Below are positions 20,955 to 32,416 of a stretch of 64,000 nucleotides of DNA, in pieces. The notes beneath the pieces are model-generated. The model did no database searches. It saw nothing but the letters and a program-made list of their open reading frames with translations, and had not been told where the DNA came from. The stretch lies in contig CAMTDV010000027.1 in the NCBI GenBank assembly GCA_947069175.1, positions 43,289,369 through 43,353,368 of the forward strand. Reading direction: 5' to 3'. Numbering within the stretch: position 1 is the stretch's first letter; every line of letters starts with the position of its first letter. The translations under genes and the position numbers were made by a program. The DNA is from Scalesia atractyloides. Lineage: Eukaryota; Streptophyta; Magnoliopsida; Asterales; Asteraceae.

Positions 20955-22307
20955 CTAGTTGGGTGGTTCGTTTGAGCCGTCATTATCTTCAACAGGATTG
21001 GCGTTGATGTTGTAAATTCTTCCTCTTGCTGGTGGCCTAGTGGTTAGGTTTTCTTGATTTGCTTGGTTAACTGGGTTTGCTTGAGCTTGGGCGTTTATGA
21101 TGTTAACCAACCGAGGGCACGTGTTTCTAAAGTGGGTAGGGTCGCCACAATTGAAACAAGCTCGAACATATGGGAACATGGGGTATTGGGGTTGTTGATA
21201 TGTTTGGATCATGTTTTGAGTAGGGGGTGAGGTTGGGTTTTGAGAGGTGCGGCAAACCTTGCTCAAATGACCATAGCGTCCACAATTCGCACATAGTCGA
21301 CAAGGTAAGGTAGATGGATGGTGATAAAAACAGGTGTTGCATTGAGGGTGAGGTCTAAAGTAAGGTTTCTTATTTGGGTAAGTTGAGTTGGGTGCTACTT
21401 GTGTGATTGGGATAGCTTGGAGGGGTATGGCTTGTGAAGTTGGTTGGTTGTGTTGGATGACAGCGAAAAGTTGCCCATCTCGTTTTCTCTTAGAAAGGGG
21501 TTGAGAAGGGGATTCGGTTTGGGTGAAGTTTGAGGTTTCAGTTGATGCTTTATCCTTCTTCTTCTCCTCCTTGAAGCCCTTATTTCGTATGCGGTTCTCG
21601 GTGAGCTCTGTAGCTAACTCCATTGCTGCTTCCAAAGTTGCAGGTGTGGTGCTTATTACAGAGTCTTGAATTTTTGAAGGAAGACCTCGAATGTAGTGTT
21701 CGATCAAACGGTAGAGGGGAGTGAACAAGTTGGGAACCATTTGATTTAACTTAAGGAATCTCTTGTTGTATGTGGTGTGGTCGCCTTCCTTTTGTTTCAA
21801 AGAATAGAACTCATCCTTCAATTTCTTGATTTCGCTTCTTGGGCAAAACCGTCTTGTCATGATTTCCTTCAACTCTTCCCAAGTCAAATTCATAGCATCT
21901 TCAACACCTTGTTTGGCCTTCTCTGTATTCCACCATGTAAGTGCTATTCCAAGCAAACGACCGGTAGCATATCGCACTTTGCGATCATCGGGGCAATCGC
22001 AATTTAGAAAAGTGTTTTCCATTTCCTCAAACCAATGGAGGAGAGCAGTGACACCTTCAGTCCCTTTGTATTTTGGAGGGTCGCAGGATTTGAAATGCTT
22101 GAAGGTGCATTTAGTGGTATTTGGGGGAGGGTTGATAACATTTTGATCTTCTTGATTGATTGGGTTGACAGGATTAGCGGTAAGGGCTTGTTGAACTTGA
22201 ACTACAATGTTGGGTATTACGGCAGCCATTTGTTGAGCGATTTGGGCATCCATGCGCTCGCGGGCTTTTCCTGATCTCCTCTTCCTACGAGCGAGACTAG
22301 AAGACAT
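20955..22307 (-). CDS. gag: intact gypsy-type Gag (450 aa), gag-only element
   Basis: Gag packages element RNA into particles. This is the longest intact frame in the window. The N-terminal half is a Retrotrans_gag-type domain (FKSCDPPKYKGTEG near 72, ALTWWN near 122, FCPRSEIKKLKDEFYSL near 154). A Lys-rich linker follows at about 240-280, then two perfect CCHC zinc knuckles: C339-C352 (CANCGRYGHLSKVC) and C384-C397 (CFNCGDPTHFRNTC). A further Cys/His cluster at 323-338 may add a metal site. The frame ends shortly after the second knuckle with no protease domain. The start at 22307 is the first Met and aligns with gypsy-A. The primer site lies about 830 bases upstream. Intactness suggests a young element or a Gag still under selection. 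Confidence 0.85.
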   Translation of the reverse strand: MSSSLARRKRRSGKARERMDAQIAQQMAAVIPNIVVQVQQALTANPVNPINQEDQNVINPPPNTTKCTFKHFKSCDPPKYKGTEGVTALLHWFEEMENTFLNCDCPDDRKVRYATGRLLGIALTWWNTEKAKQGVEDAMNLTWEELKEIMTRRFCPRSEIKKLKDEFYSLKQKEGDHTTYNKRFLKLNQMVPNLFTPLYRLIEHYIRGLPSKIQDSVISTTPATLEAAMELATELTENRIRNKGFKEEKKKDKASTETSNFTQTESPSQPLSKRKRDGQLFAVIQHNQPTSQAIPLQAIPITQVAPNSTYPNKKPYFRPHPQCNTCFYHHPSTLPCRLCANCGRYGHLSKVCRTSQNPTSPPTQNMIQTYQQPQYPMFPYVRACFNCGDPTHFRNTCPRLVNIINAQAQANPVNQANQENLTTRPPARGRIYNINANPVEDNDGSNEPPN

Positions 22308-23137
22308 CTACAAGGAATACGTTTCAAGAGTATGAGTTGGGCGTTTTAGGGGTCATTTGTCGTATTTAGGAATGAACATTCATAAAATAAATTTAAAATA
22401 ATAAATCTACTAAATCCATAGGATGTCTTGGGCTTTGCTCGTAATTAGGCCTTGCATGCCGCCATACTTCACCTTCGTAATCATGTGGGCCCCCATGATT
22501 ACCGGGTTTTTCATATGGTTCGCATGTGTTAGCCTGGTTACGTACACTAAAACCCGGAGAAAATCGAGAAATATGTATGTAACGTATGATATTTGGAATG
22601 TATCCAGGTGTGGACACGGTGACACCTCAAAGTGGGGTTAGTTCGAACGAAGTTTGGTGTGGCATGCTTTGGCCTAATAGGTCCTTCGTACTCTCATCGT
22701 TGGTCCCCAGGTAGGCAAACTGGTCCGTTATATTGGATTTATACGAATGCCAACCTAGACAGGACGTTCCGACTACCGGTACTTGTACCCTTACAGTTAC
22801 TACATGCCCGTCGCAGAACTCACTTTGATGAGATTGAAAAATGAGAAATGCGACAAAATCTTGAATAACGGAAGTATGAAGATGATTTTGAATATGTGAA
22901 CATTGAAATATGTATGATGAATGTATATGTAAGCATGTATGTTTGACCGTAAGTATAATTCACTATGTATCACAAAATGTAATATTGGAAGTGTTTGCAT
23001 GCATTTGTGTATGTAATAAATATGAAATAAATAAACATCATGAGTTTGCATGTAACCACATAAACAATTAAAATCTAATCAACTATAGCATAGGCTCTAA
23101 GGGTCTAATAACCTATCCTATATCCCTATAGTCAAAA
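22308..23137 (-). other. leader of array interior 1
   Basis: This is the non-coding stretch between primer site and gag. Most of it aligns with the gypsy-A leader (13434-14244) and with interior 2. Frames called here on either strand overlap that conserved non-coding sequence and are not genes. Confidence 0.65.
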
Positions 23138-23149
23138 GCTCTGATACCA
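23138..23149 (-). other. primer-binding site, array interior 1
   Basis: The minus strand reads TGGTATCAGAGC three bases inside LTR2. Confidence 0.9.
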
Positions 23150-24235
23150 ATCTGTCACACCCCGACCCGCAGCGGAAAAGGTGCATGATTGGGTTTACAT
23201 CAAAGCTCATGACATTTATTATAATGTTTCATATTTATTAATACAATTTTAAAGAAGATCATACAATCAAATCATACAAGTACAACATGTTCTATACATC
23301 TTTCTAGACTTCATTATTTTTCTTCTAAGGCACTTTCCTATGTGTTCCTTGCTTCATCCTGTCCACCTGTATCATGTGTAATAATGGTTTTTGGGTCAAC
23401 AAAAAGTTGGCGAGTGAATCCTATGAAAAACATTTAAACGTGTTTATTGTATTGATTATAAAATAAAGTGCATAACCACATATGAGTAAATGTAGATGTA
23501 AATTTATTCACAATACACATAATATTAAATATTGCACACACATACAACAATTGATTTTTTTGACGCACGCGTTGTTCAACTCGTCTCCCACGAGGAACTG
23601 ATGGGCCTAATGAATGAGTTTTGAGGCACGCGTTGTTCTACGAACTGATGGGCCTAATGAATGAGTTTTAAGGCACGCGTTGTTCAACTCGTCTCCCACG
23701 AGGAACTGATGGGCCTAACAAATAATTTGCATAAAACTTGACAATATGTAATACATCACAACAAACAATATTTACTTTCTAAGTTTAGATCATAATATGG
23801 TATAGAACGAGTTTGAATAAGCGAATTAGTTTAAGCGACACATGATACACCCCAAAACATGAATAAAAAGGGGAATTTGTAAGAATTCACTCACAGTGGG
23901 TGCGTTTCTTGGATTGATGATGAATGCGCACGAATTCGGATTTAATCGGCAAAGGAACTAACCTAAATAATAACATAATAGTTCGATAAACAAACAAACT
24001 TTTATTTACGATTAATATTTTTAATTAGTGTTCTTAATGGGATTGTTAGGTTTATTTTTGTGAGTTCAAGGAAGTTTTCTAACTTTAAAAATATTATTTT
24101 AAGTATTTTTAATTGATTTTTAAATAAAATAAATAAATAAAAGAAAATAAAAATTTTTGACTTTTTGACCAGTTGACCGTTAACCAGTTGACCGTTAACC
24201 GTTTGACTGTTGACCGGTTCGGTCTTGTGTTTGTT

Positions 24236-24314
24236 TGCGCTGAGTGAGGTTCGAACTTATGACCTCTCGTACGCGTGCACGCAGCTCTACCAACTGAGCT
24301 ACGTGTCTAACCCG
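24236..24314 (-). other. tRNA-like module M3 in LTR2
   Basis: On the minus strand it has the GGGTTAGACAC head, the A box TAGCTCAGTTGG, the hairpin CACGTAGCTC / GAGCTGCGTG and the B-box-like GTTCGAACC. It corresponds to M3 of LTR_A. Confidence 0.65.
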
Positions 24315-24402
24315 ATATATTTCTGTTTTTAATTATACTTATATACTATTTAGATTTATCCAGAAATCATTTATTTTTAAAAAGAATTTTAATTATATCG
24401 AA

Positions 24403-24486
24403 CCGGTGCACATAACAGGTCTCGAACCCGGGACCTGCTGTTTAACGTTGCACACAGTCCACCGCTGGACTGTGTGTCTAACCCGG
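24403..24486 (-). other. tRNA-like module M2 in LTR2
   Basis: On the minus strand it has a perfect 11-bp hairpin (CACACAGTCCA, loop GCGG) and a B box (GGGTTCGAGACC). It is the middle module by position, but its stem is like M1. Confidence 0.65.
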
Positions 24487-24574
24487 TTAATATACCGATT
24501 TTCATTAAACTTAACATCTTACAGCGAGTTGATCCGGTTCGGTTTAAAAAGAACATTTTTATTTCAGAGAGTGA

Positions 24575-24653
24575 GGTTGTGTCAGGGATCGAACTCGAGA
24601 CGTGTGCTAATTGTTTGCACACAGTCCACCGCTGGACTGTGTGTCTAACCCGG
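24575..24653 (-). other. tRNA-like module M1 in LTR2
   Basis: On the minus strand it has the same perfect 11-bp hairpin CACACAGTCCA / TGGACTGTGTG, followed by the B-box-like GTTCGATCCC. Against M1 of LTR_A, one stem pair has changed from T:A to C:G on both sides. Confidence 0.65.
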
Positions 24654-25659
24654 TTTAATAACTTGTTTTAATTAATCTTATAAACATCGTCGACTTCGTC
24701 TTCTTCGTTCAAAGACTCAGACGACCGATATTCTTCTGTTCTTGATTAAATCGTTCATTGAACATATTACTGGTTGAAATGTAAAAGGTAAGAAGGGTTA
24801 AGGAATCGAATGTACCGATCAGACTGTATTTCTCAGAATTCCGGCAATGGTCGTCGGCTCTGATTTGTATATTTCGTCTGATTGAATCAATTAACAGTTT
24901 TGATCGATTAGTTGTGAAATTGGGTTACTAAACAAGGATTAACAGAAGGTTTAAATGATTATACCGATTCACAGCGTGATTTTGGAAATTCCAGAGGTTT
25001 TCCGGCTAGTGCAGAATATTCCGGCTACGTCGTCTGGGATTGATTCTGGTTGATAGATTGAAGTTAGTAATAGTCTAACAATGGATTGAAACCAAAAGAG
25101 TCAAGGTATTTACCGTTTTGATGTAAGTCTCGGTTTTCCGGCGAAAGTCCGACGACTGCAGAAGATCTCCGGCGATGTATTTCTTGCGACAGAGATTCTA
25201 CAGGGAGTTTAAGGTGAGTGTGGGTGATTTCGGTATGAGCTCTAAATGTTCTGTTTATAAGGTAAGGCAAAAGAGATGAAATGGGTTCGGTTTTCCGGCG
25301 ACTTGCAGAGAATTCCGGCGAACACATATAAATACCGGCAGTAGAGTGTTTGAACAGAAAGCTCTTGTGTGATCGTTTGGTGGACGAGATGTTTCAGTAT
25401 TTACAGCTCAATGATTTGTAATCGGTTTCATTCATTTTTCTTTAATATTTTCGTTTTCAAAATACTGAAATTCTTTGATTCAGGGTATAATTGGTAACTG
25501 AAATCGAATTAAAACACAATTCAGTAACGGATGATTGTATGCGCTCCACTTTTCAGTTGAAATCGTAACTGCTGAAATCTTTTGGGCGGCTTTCATTTTG
25601 AGACTTCCCTTAATTGAAATGCGTATACATATATTAATGGATCTAAAATAAACCGAATG

Positions 25660-25731
25660 AGGCTCAGAAGCCGAACGGTTTATGTGTATGTGATGGAGGC
25701 GGGTGACCCGGGTTCGAAACCCGGCGTCTCC
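25660..25731 (+). other. tRNA-like 3' half, antisense in LTR2
   Basis: GGGTTCGAAACCC forms a perfect T arm, followed by CGTCTCC. It lies 187 bases from the LTR 5' end, nearly the same position as in LTR_A. Confidence 0.55.
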
Positions 25732-25918
25732 TTATATTTTTTTATTAATTGTTTATTACAAATTTTCAATTATAGATTTTAAGTTCTAAAATGTTTATTA
25801 ATTATGTATCGTTTAAAATTAAAGTAAACATTATATATACGCAACGAATTTTATAACTGATTATTCGGTTTAATAAACGAAGCGGGTTTGGTTAACCCGG
25901 TTTTTGACGGATATTACA

Positions 25919-27097
25919 GTATCCCATACTTTTAGAAATTTCGTCCCGAAATTTAAGTAGTGGCATGTTTGACTCAAAAGGATGGTGTTTTAATTTGACA
26001 ATTACATACTTAGAAGGGGGTAAGAGTTTAAATTTTGTTTGAGGCGGTAACGTTCCTTGTAAGGGTTGAGTACCCTGCTACAGGAATCGCTTTTTTATGC
26101 CTACGATAAAGAATATTGATAAACAAAGTTGATTCACTAAGTATGTTTTCATGCGCAAGAGTTTTGATACGTTTGGAAAGATAAGGTTATATCCTAAAAC
26201 AAAACTTCTACTACTAAAACCTACATGGAACTTCTCATAACCGCCTGACAATGCCTCTGATCCTTTGGCAAGAACACTTACATATAGGAAGTACCAGCGG
26301 CGTATCCACCATATTCTTGTCAAATTTTCATTGGTTTTATCAGTAAGTTATGATTAGTTCTTTGATGTGACTCTAGAACATAAACAAACACAACAACCAA
26401 AGCTTGAGTCTTAATTCTGATAGTATCCATGTTTGAATGATGACAGTACCTCTCTCGTTTGTTATGATGGAGAGGTTAGTCTATGTAGAAGTGAGACACA
26501 GCCCAACTTCTTTAAATGATGAGATTGAAATACGTTGAGATGTATGATGATATGAATGCTAAATCAGTGAGTATAAAACAAACTTCAACCAAGACATTAC
26601 TAAATCCTACATGGAACTTCTCATAACCGCCTGACAATGCCTCTGATCCTTTGGCAAGAATACTTATATATAGGAAGTACCAGCGGCGTATCCACCATAT
26701 TCTTGTCAAATTTTCATTGGCTTTATCAGTAAATTATGATTAGTTCTATGTGACTCTAAAACAAACACAGCAACCAAAACTTGAGTCTCAAATCTGAAAG
26801 TATACATGTTTGAATGGTGACAGTACCTCTCTTGTTTGTTATGATGAAGAGGTTAGTCTATGTAGAAGTGAGACACATCCCATCTTCTTTAAATGATGAG
26901 GCAGAGATACGTCGTGAGGTATGATGTTATGAATGTTAAATCAATGAGTATAAAACAAAACTGAAATAGTAATTCGCATAAGATTCTTGGATACAATTTC
27001 CAATTTATAATTGAGATACGTGAAGGTTGAGATAAACATAAAGAAAACATAAAAACTAAGCGGTTGGAGTTGAATTCTTGATTTTTGGTGAAGAAAA
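25919..27097 (-). other. non-coding 3' interior 2, with 385-bp repeats
   Basis: The polypurine tract beside LTR2 is followed by about 1.2 kb without pol. The repeat unit occurs at 26220-26605 and again to about 26960. The interval is nearly identical to 19776-20954. Confidence 0.7.
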
Positions 27098-28430
27098 CTA
27101 GTTGGGTGGTTCGTTTGAGCCGTCATTATCTTCAACAGGATTGGCGTTGATGTTGTAAATTCTTCCTCTTGCTGGTGGCCTAGTGGTTTGATTTTCTTGA
27201 TTTGCTTGGTTAACTGGGTTTGCTTGAGCTTGGGCGTTTATAATGTTAACCAACCGAGGGCACGTGTTTCTAAAGTGGGTAGGGTCGCCACAATTGAAAC
27301 AAGCTCGAACATATGGGAACATGGGGTATTGGGGTTGTTGATATGTTTGGATCATGTTTTGAGTAGGGGGTGAGGTTGGGTTTTGAGAGGTGCGGCAAAC
27401 CTTGCTCAAATGACCATAGCGTCCACAATTTGCACATAGTCGACAAGGTAAGGTAGATGGATGGTGATAAAAACAGGTGTTGCATTGAGGGTGAGGTCCA
27501 AAGTAAGGTTTCTTATTTGGGTAAGTTGAGTTGGGTGCTACTTGTGTGATTGGGATAGCTTGAAGGGGTATGGCTTGTGAAGTTGGATGGTTGTGTTGGG
27601 TGACAGCGAAAAGTTGCCCATCTCGTTTTCTCTTAGAAAGGGGTTGAGAAGGGGATTCGGTTTGGGTGGAGTTTGAGGTTTCAGTTGATGCTTTATCCTT
27701 CTTCTTCTCCTCCTTGAAGCCCTTATTTCGTATGCGGTTCTCGGTGAGCTCTGTAGCTAACTCCATTGCTGCTTCCAAAGTTGCAGGTGTGGTGCTTATT
27801 ACAGAGTCTTGAATTTTTGAAGGAAGACCTCGAATGTAGTGCTCGATCAAACGGTAGAGGGGAGTGAACAAGTTGGGAACCATTTGATTTAACTTAAGGA
27901 ATCTCTTGTTGTATGTGGTGTGGTCGCCTTCCTTTTGTTTCAAAGAATAGAACTCATCCTTCAATTTCTTGATTTCGCTTCTTGGGCAAAACCGTCTTGT
28001 CATGATTTCCTTCAACTCTTCCCAAGTCAAAGTCATAGCATCTTCAACACCTCGTTTGGCCTTCTCTGTATTCCACCATGTAAGTGCTATTCCAAGCAAA
28101 CGACCGGTAGCATATCGCACTTTGCGATCATCGGGGCAATCGCAATTTAGAAAAGTGTTTTCCATTTCCTCAAACCAATGGAGGAGAGCGGTGACACCTT
28201 CAGTCCCTTTGTATTTTGGAGGGTTGCAGGATTTGAAATGCTTGAAGGTACATTTAGTGGTATTTGGAGGAGGGTTGATAACATTTTGTTCTTCTTGATT
28301 GATTGGGTTGACAGGATTAGCGGTAAGGGCTTGTTGAACATGAACAACAATGTTGGGTAGCGATTTGGGCAGCCATGCGCTCGCGGGCTTTTCCTGATCT
28401 CATCTTCCTACGAGCGAGACTAGAAGACAT
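27098..28430 (-). pseudogene. array gag, copy 2 (5' frameshift)
   Basis: Frame 27098-28165 (355 aa) keeps the core and both zinc knuckles and is nearly identical to 20955-22307. A 20-bp deletion at about 28357, relative to interior 1, shifts the frame near the N-terminus. The first Met at 28430 therefore no longer leads into the main frame. Translation could only start at an internal Met (28165), which lacks roughly the first 95 residues. Confidence 0.8.
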
Positions 28431-29259
28431 CTACAAGGAATACGTTTCAAGTGTATGAGTTGGGCCTTTTAGGGGTCATGTGTCGTATTTAGGAATGAAC
28501 ATTCATAAAATAAATATAAAATAATAAATCTACTACATCCATAGGATGTCTTGGGCTTTGCTCGTAATTGGGCCTTGCATGCCGCCATACTTCACCTTCG
28601 TAATCATGTGGGCCCCATGATTACCGGGTTTTTCATATGGTTCGCATGTGTTAGCCTGGTTACGTACACTAAAACCCGGAGAAAATCGAGAAATATGTAT
28701 GTAACGTATGATATTCGGAATGTATCCAGGTGTGGACACGGTGACACCTCAAAGTGGGGTTAGTTCGAACGAAGTTTGGTGTGGCATGCTTTGGCCTAAT
28801 AGGTCCTTCGTACTCTCATCCTTGGTCCCCAGGTAGGCAAACTGGTCCGTTATATTGGATTTATACGAATGCCAACCTAGACAGGACGTTCCGACTACCG
28901 GTACTTGTACCCTTACAGTTACTACATGCCCGTCGCAGAACTCACTTTGATGAGATTGAAAAATGAGAAATGCGACAAAATCTTGAATAACGGAAGTATG
29001 AAGATGATTTTGAATATGTGAACATTGAAATATGTATGATGAATGTATATGTAAGCATGTATGTTTGACCGTAAGTATAATTCACTATGTATCACAAAAT
29101 GTAATATTGGAAGTGTTTGCATGCATTTGTGTATGTAATAAATATGAAATAAATAAACATCATGAGTTTGCATGTAACCACATAAACAATTAAAATCTAA
29201 TCAACTATAGCATAGGCTCTAAGGGTCTAATAACCTATCCTATATCCCTATAGTCAAAA
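28431..29259 (-). other. leader of array interior 2
   Basis: It is nearly identical to 22308-23137 and non-coding. Confidence 0.65.
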
Positions 29260-29271
29260 GCTCTGATACCA
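29260..29271 (-). other. primer-binding site, array interior 2
   Basis: The minus strand reads TGGTATCAGAGC three bases inside LTR3. Confidence 0.9.
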
Positions 29272-30354
29272 ATCTGTCACACCCCGACCCGCAGCGGAAA
29301 AGGTGATCGGGGCATGATTGGGTTTTCATCAAAGCTCATGACATTTATTATAATGTTTCATATTTATTAATACAATTTTAAAGAAGATCATACAATCAAA
29401 TCATACAAGTACAACATGTTCTATACATCTTTCTAGACTTCATTATTTTTCTTCTAAGGCACTTTCCTATGTGTTCCTTGCTTCATCCTGTCCACCTGTA
29501 TCATGTGTAATAATGGTTTTTGGGTCAACAAAAAGTTGGCGAGTGAATCCTATGAAAAACATTTAAACGTGTTTATTGTATTGATTATAAAATAAAGTGC
29601 ATAACCACATATGAGTAAATGTAGATGTAAATTTATTCACAATACACATAATATTAAATATTGCACACACATACAACAATTGATTTTTTTGACGCACGCG
29701 TTGTTCAACTCGTCTCCCACGAGGAACTGATGGGCCTAATGAATGAGTTTTGAGGCACGCGTTGTTCTACGAACTGATGGGCCTAATGAATGAGTTTTAA
29801 GGCACGCGTTGTTCAACTCGTCTCCCACGAGGAACTGATGGGCCTAACAAATAATTTGCATAAAACTTGACAATATGTAATACATCACAACAAACAATAT
29901 TTACATTCTAAGTTTAGATCATAATATGGTATAGCACGAGTTTGAATAAGCGAATTAGTTTAAGCGACACATGATACACCCCAAAACATGAATAAAAAGG
30001 GGAATTTGTAAGAATTCACTCACAGTGGGTGCGTTTCTTGGATTGATGATGAATGCGCACGAATTCGGATTTAATCGGCAAAGGTTCTAACCTAAATAAT
30101 AACATAATAGTTTGATAAAGAAACAAACTTTTATTTGCGATTAATATTTTTAATTAGTGTTCTTAATTGGATTGTTAGGTTTATTTTTGTGAGTTCAAGG
30201 AAGTTTTCTAACTTTAAAAATATTATTTTAAGTATTTTTAATTAATTTTTAAATAAAATAAATAAATAGAAGAAAATAAAAATTTTTGACTTTTTGACCA
30301 GTTGACCGTTAACCGTTTGACTGTTGACCGGTTCGGTCTTGTGTTTGTTTGCGC

Positions 30355-30428
30355 TGAGTGAGGTTCGAACTTATGACCTCTCGTACGCGTGCACGCAGCT
30401 CTACCAACTGAGCTACGTGTCTAACCCG
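30355..30428 (-). other. tRNA-like module M3 in LTR3
   Basis: It is nearly identical to 24236-24314, with the A box TAGCTCAGTTGG and the same 10-bp hairpin. Confidence 0.65.
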
Positions 30429-30516
30429 ATATATTTCTGTTTTTAATTATACTTATATACTATTTAGATTTATCCAGAAATCATTTATTTTTAAAAAGAA
30501 TTTTAATTATATCAAA

Positions 30517-30600
30517 CCGGTGCACATAACAGGTCTCGAACCCGGGACCTGCTGTTTAACGTTGCACACAGTCCACCGCTGGACTGTGTGTCTAACCCGG
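30517..30600 (-). other. tRNA-like module M2 in LTR3
   Basis: It is nearly identical to 24403-24486, with the perfect hairpin and B box kept. Confidence 0.65.
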
Positions 30601-30688
30601 TTAATATACCGATTTTCATTAAACTTAACATCTTACAGCGAGTTGATCCGGTTCGGTTTAAAAAGAACATTTTTATTTCAGAGAGTGA

Positions 30689-30767
30689 GGTTGTGTCAGG
30701 GATCGAACTCGAGACGTGTGCTAATTGTTTGCACACAGTCCACCGCTGGACTGTGTGTCTAACCCGG
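30689..30767 (-). other. tRNA-like module M1 in LTR3
   Basis: It is nearly identical to 24575-24653, with the perfect hairpin kept. Confidence 0.65.
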
Positions 30768-31774
30768 TTTAATAACTTGTTTTAATTAATCTTATAAACA
30801 TCGTCGACTTTGTCTTCTTCGTTCAAAGACTCAGACGACCGATATTCTTCTGTTCTTGATTAAATCGTTCATCGAACATATTACTGGTTGAAATGTAAAA
30901 GGTAAGAAGGGTTAAGGAATCGAATGTACCGATCAGACTGTATTTCTCAGAATTCCGGCAATGGTCGTCGGCTCTGATTTGTATATTTCGTCTGATTGAA
31001 TCAATTAACAGTTTTGATCGATTAGTTGTGAAATTGGGTTACTAAACAAGGATTAACAGAAGGTTTAAATGATTATACCGATTCACAGCGTGATTTTGGA
31101 AATTCCAGAGGTTTTCCGGCTAGTGCAGAATATTCCGGCTACGTCGTCTGGGATTGATTCTGGTTGATAGATTGAAGTTAGTAATAGTCTAACAATGGAT
31201 TGAAACCAAAAGAGTCAAGGTATTTACCGTTTTGATGTAAGTCTCGGTTTTCCGGCGAAAGTCCGACGATTGCAGAAGATCTCCGGCGATGTATTTCTTG
31301 CGACAGAGATTCTACAAGGAGTTTAAGGTGAGTGTGGGTGATTTCGGTATGAGCTCTAAATGTTCTGTTTATAAGGTAAGGCAAAAGAGATGAAATGGGT
31401 TCGGTTTTCCAGCGACTTGCAGAGAATTCCGGCGAACACAGATAAATTCCGGCAGTAGAGTGTTTGAACAGAAAGCTCTTGTGTGATCGTTTGGTGGACG
31501 AGATGTTTCAGTATTTACAGCTCAATGATTTGTAATCGGTTTCATTCATTTTTTCTTTAATGTTTTCGTTTTCAAAATACTGAAATTCTTTGATTCAGGG
31601 TATAATTGGTAACTGAAATCGAATTAAAACACAATTCAGTAACGGATGATTGTATGCGCTCCACTTTTCAGTTGAAATCGTAACTGTTGAAATCTTTTGG
31701 GCGGCTTTCATTTTGAGACTTCCCTTAATTGAAATGCGTATACATATATTAATGGATCTAAAATAAACCGAATG

Positions 31775-31846
31775 AGGCTCGACAGCCGAACGGTTTATGT
31801 GTATGTGATGGAGGCGGGTGACCCGGGTTCGAAACCCGGCGTCTCC
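31775..31846 (+). other. tRNA-like 3' half, antisense in LTR3
   Basis: It has the same T arm GGGTTCGAAACCC and end CGTCTCC as LTR1 and LTR2. Confidence 0.55.
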
Positions 31847-32032
31847 TTATATTTTTTTTATTCATTGTTTATTACAAATTTTCAATTATAGATTTTAAGT
31901 TCTAAAATGTTTATTAATTATGTATCGTTTAAAATTAAAATAAACATTATATACGCAACGAATTTTATAACTGATTATTCGGTTTAATAAACGAAGCGGG
32001 TTTGGTTAACCCGGTTTTTTACGGATGTTACA

Positions 32033-32402
32033 CAAAATTGGTTGCTTCGTACAAAAATTTCATACGGATGACCAGCATGGACACTATATAAGCAGACATG
32101 CATCTCTAAGTGAGGTTGAGCCTTTGAGTCTTTCTGCTGACGAACTGATCTTTTGGTGGGATCTCTCAGTCAGCATTTCTAGTGAAGACGAAGACACAAG
32201 ACACACAGCAACTTTGTTTGAGCCATACGAGCATTGTGTGTATATGTTTGTACTTGTTCTCAATCATTAATCAAGATAGTGAATCTTTGGTTACCCTGTG
32301 TTCTTTACTTTGCTTTGGTTGCATGCACACTTGGATTCCGCACTTGTGTGTGTGTTATATGAACATGGAACAGGTTTAACACCATTCGCAGGTGGACCTA
32401 CA
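32033..32402 (+). repeat. copia-2 5' LTR, right part
   Basis: It starts with the second CAAAA, continues the 19-bp repeat and ends GGACCTACA. A TATA-like CTATATAAGCAG at about 32083 could be the promoter. Together with 18241-18525 it makes an LTR of about 650 bp. Confidence 0.8.
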
Positions 32403-32404
32403 AG

Positions 32405-32416
32405 TGGTATCAGAGC
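32405..32416 (+). other. copia-2 primer-binding site
   Basis: TGGTATCAGAGC lies two bases after the LTR, the same spacing as in copia-1. Confidence 0.9.

Larger units (their letters stand above)
23153..25918 (-). repeat. array LTR2 (2766 bp)
   Basis: It begins TGTCACACC and ends TATTACA, where the terminal dinucleotide has mutated from TG to TA. It is close to LTR3 throughout. Small differences include a 7-bp deletion near 23180 and a repeated GTTAACCAGTTGACC unit near 24180. It carries three sense tRNA-like modules and one antisense module. Confidence 0.9.
18526..32032 (-). mobile_element. minus-strand gag-only gypsy array (LTR-int-LTR-int-LTR)
   Basis: Three LTRs alternate with two near-identical 3.4-kb interiors, and the whole is flanked by the perfect 5-bp duplication CAAAA. 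Each interior has primer site, leader, gag and non-coding repeats, but no protease, RT, RNase H or integrase. Gag is closely related to gypsy-A Gag, and leader and LTR blocks are shared too, so gypsy-A-type elements could supply Pol. The three-LTR form suggests unequal recombination between LTRs of sister copies after insertion, or insertion of a dimer. The single target duplication fits both. Confidence 0.9.
29275..32032 (-). repeat. array LTR3 (5' LTR, 2758 bp)
   Basis: It begins TGTCACACC and ends TGTTACA, and the CAAAA target duplication follows at 32033-32037. It is close to LTR2. It carries the triplicated unit (29693-29848), sense tRNA-like modules at 30355-30428, 30517-30600 and 30689-30767, and the antisense module at 31775-31846. 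Confidence 0.9.

Noticed and set aside
21777..22274. Plus-strand frames over the array gag
   Set aside because: They overlap the intact minus-strand Gag and show no domain of their own; the same shadows occur over the second gag copy.
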